Origin: Rhodococcus sp. ARC_M6
GTDB lineage: Bacteria; Actinomycetota; Actinomycetes; Mycobacteriales; Mycobacteriaceae
NCBI RefSeq assembly: GCF_022810305.1
Contig: NZ_JALGQH010000018.1
Coordinates: 51,666-115,665 of the forward strand
Length of the DNA stretch: 64,000 nt
Reading direction: 5' to 3'
This document shows positions 49,709 through 58,193 of the stretch, piece by piece. Under the pieces are notes generated by a model. The model did not search any database. It saw only the letters and a list, made by a program, of their open reading frames with translations, and had not been told where the DNA came from. The translations under genes and the position numbers were made by a program. How positions within the stretch are numbered: position 1 is the first letter of the stretch; each line of letters begins with the position of its first letter.

Positions 49709-51934
49709 ATGACCAAGCTGGATACACCTGACGCAGAACAGAATGGCAGCCCGGCGGTGAAACGCCACCGTCTGCCCATATTCACGGTGATCGCACTGGC
49801 GATCTTCGCCTTTATCGCGGGCGGATTCGGTGGCGCGTTCCAGGGAAAACTGGCTGAGGTTCAGAAGAACGACAATTCCTCGTACCTACCGAGCTCTGCC
49901 GAGTCAACTGTCGTCAGTAATCAGTCTGCGGAATTCCTCTCGGTGGAAACCATTCCCGGATTTGTTCTCTTCCATCGAGATTCAGCCCTGACAAATGTGG
50001 ACAAGTCTGCGATCGACACTGCGCGCCAGTCTATTTCGAGCATCTCCGGCGTCGACGCAAACGGAATGCAACCGACGCAGTTCTCGGCGGACGGCACCAC
50101 TGCATCCATCTTCGTGCCCCTTGTCGCACAAGACGGTGACACGGCGGTGGCCGGCGATGTCCTGGCAGCAACCGAACAGAACGTCATCGATGCAGCCGAA
50201 CACGCCGCCGGAGACATGCAAGTGCTACCCGCCGGACCCGGCGGTCTGCTCGTCGCCCTCATCGACGCCTTTTCGGGGTTGGAAGGCGCTCTCCTGGGCG
50301 CGGCTCTGCTTGTTGTCATTGTGATTCTCCTGGTGGTCTATCGCTCACCCGTCCTGTGGTTTTTCCCACTGTTCTCTGCGGTCCTGGCAATCGGTTTGTC
50401 GTCGATGGTGATCTACTACCTGGCGAAAGCCGATATCTTGACGTTGACCGGTCAATCACAAGGCATCCTGTTCGTGCTGGTCATCGGCGCGGGCACCGAC
50501 TACGCACTGTTGATAATTTCTCGATATCGCGAAGAACTGCACAACTATCCCAACCGATTCGACGCGATGATCCGTGCGTGGCGCGAATCCGTGCCGGCCA
50601 TCACGGCTTCAGCCGCCACTGTCATTCTCGGCCTGCTGTGCCTGACGTTTTCCCAACTCAACTCCAACAAGAGTCTGGGCCCAGTCGCAGCCATCGGAAT
50701 TGCCTGCACCTACCTGGTGATGATGACCTTCATGCCTGTCACGCTGGCAGCGGCCGGTCGCTGGGTATTCTGGCCCCGCACACCACAAGTCGATCACGCC
50801 GCAGACCTCGCGACGCACGGCCTGTGGGGCAAGATCGCGGCAACCGTCGGCAAGAGAGACCGCAGTTTGTGGATCGGTGCAAGCGTGCTGCTGATTGTTC
50901 TCTTCGCGGTCGGCATCGGAAGCCTCAAGACTGACGGACTGACCGCAGCCCAGAATTTCACCAACACTCCCGACGCCGTTGTGGGGCAGGAACTCTACGA
51001 TTCCCAGTTCAATCCGGGAACCGGCGCGCCGGCCGTCATCACCGCCAATGCCGCCCAATCTGACGCGGTCATTAAAGCGGCAAGCGCGGTCCCGGGAATC
51101 TCACAGGATCCCGGCGCTGTCTGCACGCAAGTCGATGTGGCTAAAGTCAGTGCTTTGATCAAGACCAACCCCGCCGCCGTTGCCCAGGCCGCTACAGCGG
51201 GTTGTGCCCCGGCAGGTTTCACCGTTGCTCCGATCGACGGACGCACCATGATCAACGCAACGCTCACCGACTCTTATGATTCGCCGCAAGCCTTGGAAAC
51301 GATCACACGCCTCCGCACCGCAGTGCATGCAGTTCCCGGCGCTGACGCCCTGGTCGGCGGCAGTACCGCGACAACCCTCGACGTTCAAGCGGCGTCGGTG
51401 CACGACCGCAATCTGATCATCCCCATCGTGCTGGTTGTCATCTTCCTTGTTCTCGCCGCACTGCTCCGCGCCTTGCTCATTCCCGTGATTCTGATTGCAA
51501 CCGTAGTTCTTTCGTTTGCCGCAACTCTGGGCGTCAGTGGATTCTTCTTCACGCACGTCTTCGGGTTCGCCGGCAGCGACCAGTCGTTCCCCCTCTATGC
51601 GTTTGTCTTCCTCGTAGCTTTGGGTATCGACTACAACATCTTCCTGATGACCCGGGTGCGCGAGGAAACGGGTGAATTCGGCACTCGTGCAGGCGTATTG
51701 CGCGGACTGGCAGTCACGGGCGGCGTAATTACTTCCGCCGGAATTGTTTTGGCTGCAACGTTTGCCGTACTCGGAGTTCTGCCACTCGTCTTTCTTGCCC
51801 AAATCGGTTTTGTCGTGGCCTTCGGTGTTCTGCTCGACACGATCATCGTGCGCAGCGTCCTCGTACCGGCGCTCTCCCATGACATCGGCAAACGGATCTG
51901 GTGGCCGTCCGCGCTGGCACAGGCAAAAGATTAG
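49709..51934 (+). CDS. MmpL-type RND family exporter
   Basis: 741 residues and about 11-12 helices. The first helix is near residues 15-38; a periplasmic domain follows to about 180. The paired RND motifs GAGTDYALLIISRYREEL and ALGIDYNIFLMTRVREETGE, with the proton-relay Asp/Tyr pair, are present. Two MMPL repeats are evident. MmpL proteins of mycolic-acid bacteria move lipids, siderophores or drugs to the cell envelope. The ATG at 49709 follows CGAGGAG. Its stop overlaps the convergent AlkA gene by four bases, an unusually tight fit. The cargo is unknown. Confidence 0.9.
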   Translation: MTKLDTPDAEQNGSPAVKRHRLPIFTVIALAIFAFIAGGFGGAFQGKLAEVQKNDNSSYLPSSAESTVVSNQSAEFLSVETIPGFVLFHRDSALTNVDKSAIDTARQSISSISGVDANGMQPTQFSADGTTASIFVPLVAQDGDTAVAGDVLAATEQNVIDAAEHAAGDMQVLPAGPGGLLVALIDAFSGLEGALLGAALLVVIVILLVVYRSPVLWFFPLFSAVLAIGLSSMVIYYLAKADILTLTGQSQGILFVLVIGAGTDYALLIISRYREELHNYPNRFDAMIRAWRESVPAITASAATVILGLLCLTFSQLNSNKSLGPVAAIGIACTYLVMMTFMPVTLAAAGRWVFWPRTPQVDHAADLATHGLWGKIAATVGKRDRSLWIGASVLLIVLFAVGIGSLKTDGLTAAQNFTNTPDAVVGQELYDSQFNPGTGAPAVITANAAQSDAVIKAASAVPGISQDPGAVCTQVDVAKVSALIKTNPAAVAQAATAGCAPAGFTVAPIDGRTMINATLTDSYDSPQALETITRLRTAVHAVPGADALVGGSTATTLDVQAASVHDRNLIIPIVLVVIFLVLAALLRALLIPVILIATVVLSFAATLGVSGFFFTHVFGFAGSDQSFPLYAFVFLVALGIDYNIFLMTRVREETGEFGTRAGVLRGLAVTGGVITSAGIVLAATFAVLGVLPLVFLAQIGFVVAFGVLLDTIIVRSVLVPALSHDIGKRIWWPSALAQAKD

Positions 51935-52776
51935 AGGAACGCTTCCTTCGTCCACAGGTGGAAGAGTGCGTAGGCGCGCCATGGCCGCCAGTTCTCCGCC
52001 AAGACAGCGGCCTCCTTGCCCGACGAAACACCAAGGGCCCGCTTGAGAACCAGGTCGTCGGGAACAAATGCGTCGCGGTCACCCAAGATTCGCACGGTCA
52101 GATAGTCCGCTGTCCACGGACCGATGCCTGGCAAGGCGAGGAGTTCGCTGCGGAACCGAACCGGTTCCGCATCCCAGCCGAGATCAAGCCCACCGGCCGC
52201 AGCAATCGCCAAGGTGTGCACGGTTTTTGACCGAGCCTTGGTTAATCCGACAGCCTCCCCGATCGCCTCCGGGGATTGCGCAGCCAACGTCTCCGGTGCG
52301 GGAAAGGCAACAAAATCCCCGTCCACAACGTCACCGAAAGCCCTGACAATTCGTCCCCCGAATGTTCGCGCCGCGGCCAACGAAACCTGTTGCCCCAGGA
52401 CGGTGAGGACGGCGGTTTCAAACCCGTCAATACTGCCGAGCACCCGTAGACCCGGCCGCGCCGCAATCAGCGGAGCAATGATGTCATCCGAATCGAAATA
52501 CGGTTCGATCATCGAGTGATCGGCATCCAGATCCAACCACCTTCGTACCACTGACTCGAGGACAACAGAATCCGTACCCGCGGTGGCACTGACCGACACA
52601 TGGTCCTCGTGCCACGATACCGACACGATCGAGGGACCAGCGGGCAGTGAAATTACGCGTGCATGCACTCCGTCGTCGTGGCGCTCCAATCCCGCCACAC
52701 AGTGAGCACGCAGCGCACCGATCATCGGATCCGTCGAGTACGGCGCAATGAACGGAAGCTGCAGCACCACAGTCAT
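51931..52776 (-). CDS. alkA: DNA-3-methyladenine glycosylase II (AlkA-like)
   Basis: 281 residues. An N-terminal beta region (about 1-85) is followed by the helix-hairpin-helix glycosylase domain. LLALPGIGPWTADYLTVRIL holds the HhH, and the following DRDAFVPDDLVLKR holds the catalytic Asp typical of AlkA. AlkA removes alkylated purines in base excision repair. The ATG at 52776 overlaps the Ogt stop by four bases, so it is the last gene of the Ogt - sigma - Ogt - AlkA operon. Confidence 0.9.
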   Translation of the reverse strand: MTVVLQLPFIAPYSTDPMIGALRAHCVAGLERHDDGVHARVISLPAGPSIVSVSWHEDHVSVSATAGTDSVVLESVVRRWLDLDADHSMIEPYFDSDDIIAPLIAARPGLRVLGSIDGFETAVLTVLGQQVSLAAARTFGGRIVRAFGDVVDGDFVAFPAPETLAAQSPEAIGEAVGLTKARSKTVHTLAIAAAGGLDLGWDAEPVRFRSELLALPGIGPWTADYLTVRILGDRDAFVPDDLVLKRALGVSSGKEAAVLAENWRPWRAYALFHLWTKEAFL

Positions 52777-53384
52777 CTTCGGTGACCGGATTCGAGATCC
52801 AAGAGGACTGCCTTCAGTTCCGGACCACCCGCATACTGCCCGAGGCTTCCATCGCTACGGACCACGCGGTGGCACGGCACGACTAACGGCAGCGGGTTTT
52901 TGGCACACGCCGTTCCCACCGCACGCACGGCGCGCGGACTTCCGGCGGCAGCAGCAACCACCGAATAGCTTGCGGTCTGGCCATATTCGATCTCGGGCAG
53001 GTGACGCAGAACTTCACGTCGAAAACCCTTGGCGAGCTGAAAATCCAAAGGCAGATCGAATTCCGTTCGCGCTCCGGCAAAGTACTCGTCCAACTCCCGC
53101 GCGACAGTGTCGAGCCGGCGCGGAAAATGCAGGACACGAGGGCTCACGGTATCGGCCAATCGCTCCAACACCAGATCATGACCCTCGACCGCAAAAGCAA
53201 CACGAACCAGGCCCGCATCAGTTGCGGCGAGCAGCAGTTTCCCGATCGGCGAGTCGACGGTCCGGTAGGCCACATCGATCAACTGCGCATCCGACGCCTC
53301 ATCAGCGAGTCTCGAACGCAACCGTGCCATCGCGTCCGGATCTACTACGGGGAGTTCACCGAACAGCTCGGAATCGATACTCAT
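52773..53384 (-). CDS. ogt: Methylated-DNA-cysteine methyltransferase with N-terminal extension
   Basis: 203 residues. The C-terminal O6-alkylguanine transferase domain (about 95-203) has KGFRREVLRHLPEIEYGQTA and the active site VVPCHRVVRSDGSLGQYAGG, with Cys accepting the alkyl group. The first 35-40 residues (SIDSELFGELPVVDPDAMAR) form an acidic helical extension absent from the other Ogt at 53922. The ATG at 53384 overlaps the sigma-factor stop by four bases, like sigma/anti-sigma pairs. It reverses O6-methylguanine damage. A regulatory role toward the sigma factor is possible but only inferred. Confidence 0.88.
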   Translation of the reverse strand: MSIDSELFGELPVVDPDAMARLRSRLADEASDAQLIDVAYRTVDSPIGKLLLAATDAGLVRVAFAVEGHDLVLERLADTVSPRVLHFPRRLDTVARELDEYFAGARTEFDLPLDFQLAKGFRREVLRHLPEIEYGQTASYSVVAAAAGSPRAVRAVGTACAKNPLPLVVPCHRVVRSDGSLGQYAGGPELKAVLLDLESGHRR

Positions 53385-53905
53385 GCGTGACTCCCTTCCG
53401 GAACAGTTTTGGGCAAGTAGGTTTTTCGAAGGGCGGCAATGCCGTCGGAGCCGGCCTTCCGGGCAGCGGTCGGGGTATTGCCCAAAATCTCCGCGATGTC
53501 GGCATAAGGCAACCCGCCCAGAAAGTGATAGGCCACCGCGGCACGTTGCTTGAACGGTAACTGTTCGAGCGCATCCCACAGTTCGTGGTCCCAAGATCCC
53601 GGAAGCCCGATACGGGTAGGCAGTTCCGGAACCTCGTCGGTGGGAATCGCGAGGCGGCCCCGAACGCGAATGATGTCAATCGCTTTGCGGTGCGCAATAG
53701 TCACCAGCCACGCTTCGATATTCGCGCCCGGATCGAGTTCCGGATAGGCACGCATCGCCGCGATGAACGTCTCGGACCAGGCATCCTCGGCATCTACCGG
53801 TCCGACTACCGCACGGCACACCCGCAGCACCACCGAACCATGCTCGGCCACGACTTCTTCGAACGGTTTCAACGACACGATCAGTAGACGCTCGGGCCGA
53901 TACAT
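53381..53905 (-). CDS. ECF-type RNA polymerase sigma factor
   Basis: 174 residues. The sigma region 2 part (about 10-80) has VVGPVDAEDAWSETFIAAMR and WLVTIAHRKAIDIIRVRGRL. Region 4 (about 110-165) has LEQLPFKQRAAVAYHFLGGL and PYADIAEILGNTPTAARKAG. Short linker and length fit the extracytoplasmic-function group. The ATG at 53905 (MYRPERLL) is chosen; a GTG slightly downstream is possible. It lies 16 bases from the stop of Ogt 53922 and overlaps Ogt 52773. No separate anti-sigma gene is adjacent, so control by the neighbouring Ogt or by transcription is possible. Confidence 0.87.
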   Translation of the reverse strand: MYRPERLLIVSLKPFEEVVAEHGSVVLRVCRAVVGPVDAEDAWSETFIAAMRAYPELDPGANIEAWLVTIAHRKAIDIIRVRGRLAIPTDEVPELPTRIGLPGSWDHELWDALEQLPFKQRAAVAYHFLGGLPYADIAEILGNTPTAARKAGSDGIAALRKTYLPKTVPEGSHA

Positions 53906-53921
53906 ATGTGAGATCGACTCA

Positions 53922-54422
53922 TCAGAACAGCACATCCGAAATTCCGCCGGACTCTCGTTCGAGAAGGTACCGCTTGCGCTCGAGCCCTCCGGCAAAGCCC
54001 GTGAGGCTCCCGTCGCTACCGACCACACGATGGCACGGCACGATGATGCTGATCGGATTCTTCCCGTTTGCTGCCGCGACAGCACGCACGGCAAGAGGAT
54101 TGCCCAAAGTTTGCGCTAGATCCAGATAGGTCCACGTTTGCCCATACGGAATGGTCCGGAGCGCAGCCCACACTCGGTGCTGAAATTCTGTTCCCGACGG
54201 ATTCAACGGCAATGTGAACTCAGTACGCTCTCCCGAAAAATACTCCGAAAGTTGGGCCTTTGCCTCACCGAAGTTCGCTGGTGCACCGTCCCCGAAAGTC
54301 GATTCGTCAGGCTTGTGCCGATGCTCTGCCATATACAGTCCACACAGGCCGTTTACGGTCGCAACCAGCGTCAACGGGCCGATCGGAGACTCGACCACGG
54401 TGTGGGTACGGACGACTGCCAT
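53922..54422 (-). CDS. ogt: Methylated-DNA-cysteine methyltransferase
   Basis: 166-residue O6-alkylguanine-DNA methyltransferase. It has ESPIGPLTLVATVNGLCGLY at the N-terminus, GTEFQHRVWAALRTIPYGQT, and the active Cys in IIVPCHRVVGSDGSLTGFAG. The ATG at 54422 has GGAAGGATC upstream and begins the conserved domain, so the longer frame to 54491 is rejected. It is the first gene of the alkylation-repair operon and divergent from the hypothetical gene at 54567. Two Ogt copies in one operon differ mainly in the N-terminal extension of the second. Confidence 0.9.
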   Translation of the reverse strand: MAVVRTHTVVESPIGPLTLVATVNGLCGLYMAEHRHKPDESTFGDGAPANFGEAKAQLSEYFSGERTEFTLPLNPSGTEFQHRVWAALRTIPYGQTWTYLDLAQTLGNPLAVRAVAAANGKNPISIIVPCHRVVGSDGSLTGFAGGLERKRYLLERESGGISDVLF

Positions 54423-54566
54423 GTCATGATCCTTCCAGGTATCGAGTGGCGACGGCCTAGACGTCCGTCCAGCACCGCTCGCATCGCTCATAACTCGAAG
54501 ACGTTTCGCACTGCAAGTATGTGAGATTTACCTGCACTTCCACTGACTATCAGGCAGGATCAAGTG

Positions 54567-55133
54567 ATGGCTCTAGTTTTGCCCGGACGCTCGAGCGTTG
54601 TCCGCTCCGTCGGCGACATCGTGCACTGGTCCGTATCTGCAGTGATTTTTGCGGTCACGCTCCCATCGCGCCTCGATGCGCTACTGGTGAGCGTCGAACG
54701 ACTGGTCGCAAGAATTGGCCAGATAGCCGAGAACGCCGATCGTGTCGTTGTCGGCGTCGCCGCCGTCACTGTCCGTGCTGAAACTCTGGTCGAAGCCGTC
54801 GAACAAACTTCGGACATTGCTCAACAACTCCTCGAACTGTACGAACCCCTCGCAGTACAACTGGCACCGTTAGCTGCGAGGTTTGCCAACGACATCAGCG
54901 AAGCCGAAGTCAGTGCCGCGATCAAACTGATCGACCAACTCCCGGAACTCACCGAACGAGTAACGGCAGTCCTGCCGATTCTCGCGACGTTGGACTCGGT
55001 ATCCCCCGAGATCCACGAACTTCTGGGTGTCGTCAAAGACCTCCGGCAAGCAATCGTCGGAGTTCCGGGATTCAGCTTCTTTCGACGCAGGGGTGAGGCA
55101 AGGGACCTTCCGCGAATCACTGGTTCCGAATAG
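54567..55133 (+). CDS. Hypothetical helical membrane-associated protein
   Basis: 188 residues, not a family I recognise. A hydrophobic stretch about residues 22-34 (WSVSAVIFAVTLP) is followed by a long predicted helical region with heptad-like Leu/Val/Ile spacing (LLVSVERLVARIGQIAENAD to ELTERVTAVLPILATLDSVS), so a coiled-coil or phasin-like bundle is likely. The basic C-terminus reads FFRRRGEARDLPRIT. It looks like rhodococcal/mycobacterial ribosomal-neighbour or granule-associated helical proteins, but that is weak. It is divergent from the alkylation operon and convergent with the SDR at 55146. Confidence 0.65.
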   Translation: MALVLPGRSSVVRSVGDIVHWSVSAVIFAVTLPSRLDALLVSVERLVARIGQIAENADRVVVGVAAVTVRAETLVEAVEQTSDIAQQLLELYEPLAVQLAPLAARFANDISEAEVSAAIKLIDQLPELTERVTAVLPILATLDSVSPEIHELLGVVKDLRQAIVGVPGFSFFRRRGEARDLPRITGSE

Positions 55134-55145
55134 TCGGAAACCTGC

Positions 55146-55883
55146 TCAGGCCCGATAGCCGTCGGTTCCGGCCCTAGTCATCACAACTTTCGGAACTACT
55201 GCGCGAGCAGACAACCGGAGGAGTCCGTCGACCAGTTCGACGATGTCGTCAACCTTGATCATTGTGTCCGGAGTGATCTGGTCATGAATCCAGGCAGCCA
55301 TATCGGTGTCGACATACCCGGGAGCAATCGCGGTGGCACAGACACCGTTTCCGGATTCCTCGGCGTTGAGTGCTTCGACTATCGATATCAACGCAGCCTT
55401 CGTGGCACCGTAAACGGCGAGACCACTTTCGGAGTACACACCGGTCAGAGACGACAGCGCAATGACTTTCGCACCTCCGTCGCGATCGGCACCGGCAGCA
55501 GTCCGCAGCAACGGCAACGATGCCTGGAGCAGCGCGAACGGCGTACGAAGATTCACCGCCACGGTTTTGTCGAAACGCCGCATGGGGTAGTCCGCGACAC
55601 TCCCACTTGTTCCCACGCCCGCATTGAGAATCAATGCGCGCATGGAACCGAATCGATCACCGTGTGCGGCAACCAGTTCCGTCGCGAACTCCTCGTCCGC
55701 CATATCTCCGGCAACTACGGCGACGTCGGGAGATCCCGCGCTACGCAGTCCCTCGGCAACCACTTCGAGCTTCTCACTGTCCCGAGCCGTGATGGTCAAC
55801 CCGTAACCGAGCGTCGCGAGACGCGTGGCAATTCCCAGCCCGATACCTTTGGATGCACCGGTAACCAGCGCGGACCTACTCAT
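55146..55883 (-). CDS. SDR (LvaD-like position)
   Basis: 245-residue SDR with TGASKGIG, TARDSEKLEV after beta-2 (Arg, so NADP likely), ALILNAGVGT, IALSSLTGVY, YGATK and IAPGYVDTDM. The C-terminus reads VVPKVVMTRAGTDGYRA, lacking the usual DGG. The ATG overlaps the phosphotransferase stop by four bases. In pseudomonad levulinic-acid genes an SDR reduces the 4-oxoacyl-CoA to 4-hydroxyacyl-CoA. Here it may do the same with the APH and ACAD partners encoded upstream. This reading rests on context. Confidence 0.82.
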   Translation of the reverse strand: MSRSALVTGASKGIGLGIATRLATLGYGLTITARDSEKLEVVAEGLRSAGSPDVAVVAGDMADEEFATELVAAHGDRFGSMRALILNAGVGTSGSVADYPMRRFDKTVAVNLRTPFALLQASLPLLRTAAGADRDGGAKVIALSSLTGVYSESGLAVYGATKAALISIVEALNAEESGNGVCATAIAPGYVDTDMAAWIHDQITPDTMIKVDDIVELVDGLLRLSARAVVPKVVMTRAGTDGYRA

Positions 55884-56905
55884 TCAAATTTTCCGTTCAA
55901 CGCATTCAATCCTGCTGAGATGAGCTCCGGCACAGACGATGCAGCGGTATCAAACCCTGCTCCGACTGTCGCTCCGGCACGGAACCGATGATCGATTCCT
56001 TGCGCGATCACGGCCAGTTTGAAGAATCCGAGCGCCATGTAGAAGTTCCAGTCGGTGAGCTCGCGGCCCGAGACCGTCGAATACCGCTGGGCCAGATCAA
56101 CAGCGGAAGGCAACGACGGACTGGTCCACGCTGCCGGCTCACCCAGGACCAGATCCAATGCGGGATGTCGGTAGACGCACATCATCGCAATGTCGGACAA
56201 CGGATCGCCGAGAGTGGCGAGTTCCCAGTCCACAACTGCTGCAACCTTTGTGACGTCGCCAGCGGCAAGAATCGTGTTGTCGATCCGGAAGTCACCGTGC
56301 ACGATTGACGATTCCGATTGCGCCGGAATCAGTTCCGACAACTTCGACGCCAACCGGTCGACATCAACAGAATCTTGCGTCTTCACACGAGACCACTGCC
56401 CCGACCACAACTTCACCTGACGTGCAACGTAACCCTGCGGACGGCCCAATTCACCGAGGCCGACGGCGTTGTAGTCAACGTCGTGCAGCGCAGCCAGCAC
56501 TCGTACCAATTCGTCGGCGCACTGCGCGATCTGAACTGCGGGAACGGCATCGAGCTCGGACTTGGTTCGAATTACCTGGCCCTTGATGAACTCGACGACC
56601 GTAAAGGACGCCCCCATCACCGATGCGTCCTCACACAGGACGACCGTGGGAGCCACCGGCACTGCGGTGCCCTGTAGAGCGGAAGTGATCCGGAACTCGC
56701 GCGCAACGTCATGCGCCGACGGCGTCAAACCTGCTGTGGGCGGGCGACGAACGATCCAACTCGAAACGTCGTCGTAAATCCCGTAGGTGAGGTTGGATTT
56801 TCCACCGGAAATCAGCTCTGCACGCAAATCGCCTTCAACTGCGACATCCGAGTCGAGTAGATATTTCCGCAATGCCGGAAGGTCCAGGCCGGGAAACTCG
56901 CTCAT
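55880..56905 (-). CDS. APH-type phosphotransferase (ACAD10/11 N-domain-like)
   Basis: 341 residues of the aminoglycoside phosphotransferase fold. It has SGGKSNLTYGIYDD (nucleotide-loop region), VREFRITSAL-type helix residues, the catalytic HGDFRIDNTIL and the metal-binding DWELATLGDP. The pattern HGDFRxDN...DWE is typical of the kinase domain of ACAD10/ACAD11 and of LvaA, which phosphorylates 4-hydroxyacyl-CoA. The ATG overlaps the ACAD stop and the stop overlaps the SDR start, so translation is tightly coupled. Phosphorylation of a hydroxyacyl-CoA followed by the ACAD step is the likely role. Confidence 0.85.
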   Translation of the reverse strand: MSEFPGLDLPALRKYLLDSDVAVEGDLRAELISGGKSNLTYGIYDDVSSWIVRRPPTAGLTPSAHDVAREFRITSALQGTAVPVAPTVVLCEDASVMGASFTVVEFIKGQVIRTKSELDAVPAVQIAQCADELVRVLAALHDVDYNAVGLGELGRPQGYVARQVKLWSGQWSRVKTQDSVDVDRLASKLSELIPAQSESSIVHGDFRIDNTILAAGDVTKVAAVVDWELATLGDPLSDIAMMCVYRHPALDLVLGEPAAWTSPSLPSAVDLAQRYSTVSGRELTDWNFYMALGFFKLAVIAQGIDHRFRAGATVGAGFDTAASSVPELISAGLNALNGKFE

Positions 56906-58116
56906 CGCGCACCGTCACGAGCGGCGCGACGCGCTGCGCCGACGGTGCGCTTGGCAATTGCCCAGCGGTGTACCTCGGACGGTCCGTCGTAAACACGGAA
57001 CGGGCGAACTTCGCGGGAGAGTCGCGCCAATGGAAGATCCTCGGAAACTCCCATGCCGCCGCACATTTGAACGGAGTTGTCGACGATACGGAAGATTGCC
57101 TCAGCTGCAAACGTCTTGGCGATCGAGGTGGAGTTACTCGCATGTCCACCCTGATCAAGCTCCCAGCAGGCCTGAACCAGCAAGGCGCGACTGGCGGCGA
57201 TGTCGATCTCGTTGTCCGCGATCATTTTCTGGATCATTCCGAGATCACCGAGCTTGGAACCGAATCCTTCGCGTTCCGCTACACGGGCGACAGCAATGTC
57301 GTGCCCACGACGAGCCGCACCGAGCCAACGCATCACGTGCGTCATGCGTGCGGGGCCGAGTCGCACCTGCGCGTAAGCGAAGCCCTGGTCGACCTCACCC
57401 AGAACGGCCTCGTCAGGAACAAAAAGATCTTCGAAGGTGACCTCGCAGTGTCCACCGATCATGGACTTGTCGAGCGTGCCGATGTGACGGCCCACGATCA
57501 ATCCGGGAGAGCCTGCGGGTGCGAGAAACATTGTGGCACCGCCACGTTGGCCGGGTTCACCCGACGTGCGGGCCATGATGATGAAGAACCCTGCACCGTC
57601 GGCCCCGGTGATGAACCACTTCTTGCCGTTGATCTTCCAGCCGCCGGGAGCCTTTTCTGCTCGGGTGTTCAATGCAGCGGGGTCCGAACCTGCACCGGGT
57701 GCGGGCTCCGTCATCGCAAAAGCCGAACGCATGTCGCCTCGGGCGAGCGGCGCCAGGAACTGCTCCTTCTGCGCGGCGCTCGCCACATGCGCGAGCATGT
57801 GGACGTTGCCCTCGTCAGGCGCGGCAATATTCAGCGCGGTGGGGCCGAAGAGCGAGTATCCGGCTTCCTCGAAAACCGGCGCTCGATCGCTCATGTTCAG
57901 CCCATGTCCGCCGTACTCGATCGGCGCATGGGGAGCAAAGACACCGGCGGTCCGGGCCGCGTCCTGCATCTCGATACGAGTAGCGTCGCCGCCGGCAACC
58001 GCGATGTCGCCACCGTGCTTGTCCTCGATCGGGAGAACTACGTCGCGAGTGAAGGCGCGCGTCTTCTCGATCAGCGCCGTCACCTCCGGTGCATACGTCA
58101 GATCGATTGCCACCAT
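56902..58116 (-). CDS. Acyl-CoA dehydrogenase (ACAD10/11-like)
   Basis: 404 residues with AMTEPAPGAGSDPAALNTRA, GKKWFITGADGAGFFIIMAR and the C-terminal QMCGGMGVSEDLPLARLSRE. VYDGPSEVHRWAIAKRTVGA follows, where Asp replaces the catalytic Glu, as in ACAD10/11. In those enzymes the ACAD domain eliminates phosphate from the 4-phosphoacyl-CoA to form an enoyl-CoA. The ATG at 58116 has TTGGAGGTGG upstream; the upstream frame extension is rejected. It is the first gene of an ACAD - APH - SDR operon whose promoter overlaps the palindrome at 58136, beside the TetR gene. Confidence 0.87.
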   Translation of the reverse strand: MVAIDLTYAPEVTALIEKTRAFTRDVVLPIEDKHGGDIAVAGGDATRIEMQDAARTAGVFAPHAPIEYGGHGLNMSDRAPVFEEAGYSLFGPTALNIAAPDEGNVHMLAHVASAAQKEQFLAPLARGDMRSAFAMTEPAPGAGSDPAALNTRAEKAPGGWKINGKKWFITGADGAGFFIIMARTSGEPGQRGGATMFLAPAGSPGLIVGRHIGTLDKSMIGGHCEVTFEDLFVPDEAVLGEVDQGFAYAQVRLGPARMTHVMRWLGAARRGHDIAVARVAEREGFGSKLGDLGMIQKMIADNEIDIAASRALLVQACWELDQGGHASNSTSIAKTFAAEAIFRIVDNSVQMCGGMGVSEDLPLARLSREVRPFRVYDGPSEVHRWAIAKRTVGAARRAARDGAR

Positions 58117-58135
58117 CCACCTCCAAGTTAGACCG

Positions 58136-58153
58136 ACCGAACGATCGCTCGGT
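58136..58153. promoter_or_regulatory. TetR-type operator palindrome
   Basis: ACCGAACGATCGCTCGGT, an 18-base palindrome with one mismatched pair around CGATCG, lies between the TetR gene end (58194) and the ACAD start (58116). It is the likely site for that TetR, placed to block transcription of the ACAD operon. Confidence 0.6.
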
Positions 58154-58193
58154 CTATGCACTGTGGCATACCGGCACCTCAGCGGTCAACCAC

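Noticed and set aside
51101..51982. 293-codon minus-strand frame opposite the MmpL gene
   Set aside because: Low-complexity Asp/Glu/Gln composition typical of an antisense frame of membrane helices.
52748..53560. 270-codon plus-strand frame opposite the Ogt/sigma genes
   Set aside because: Antisense to three overlapping genes with catalytic motifs; Arg/Pro-rich with no domain.
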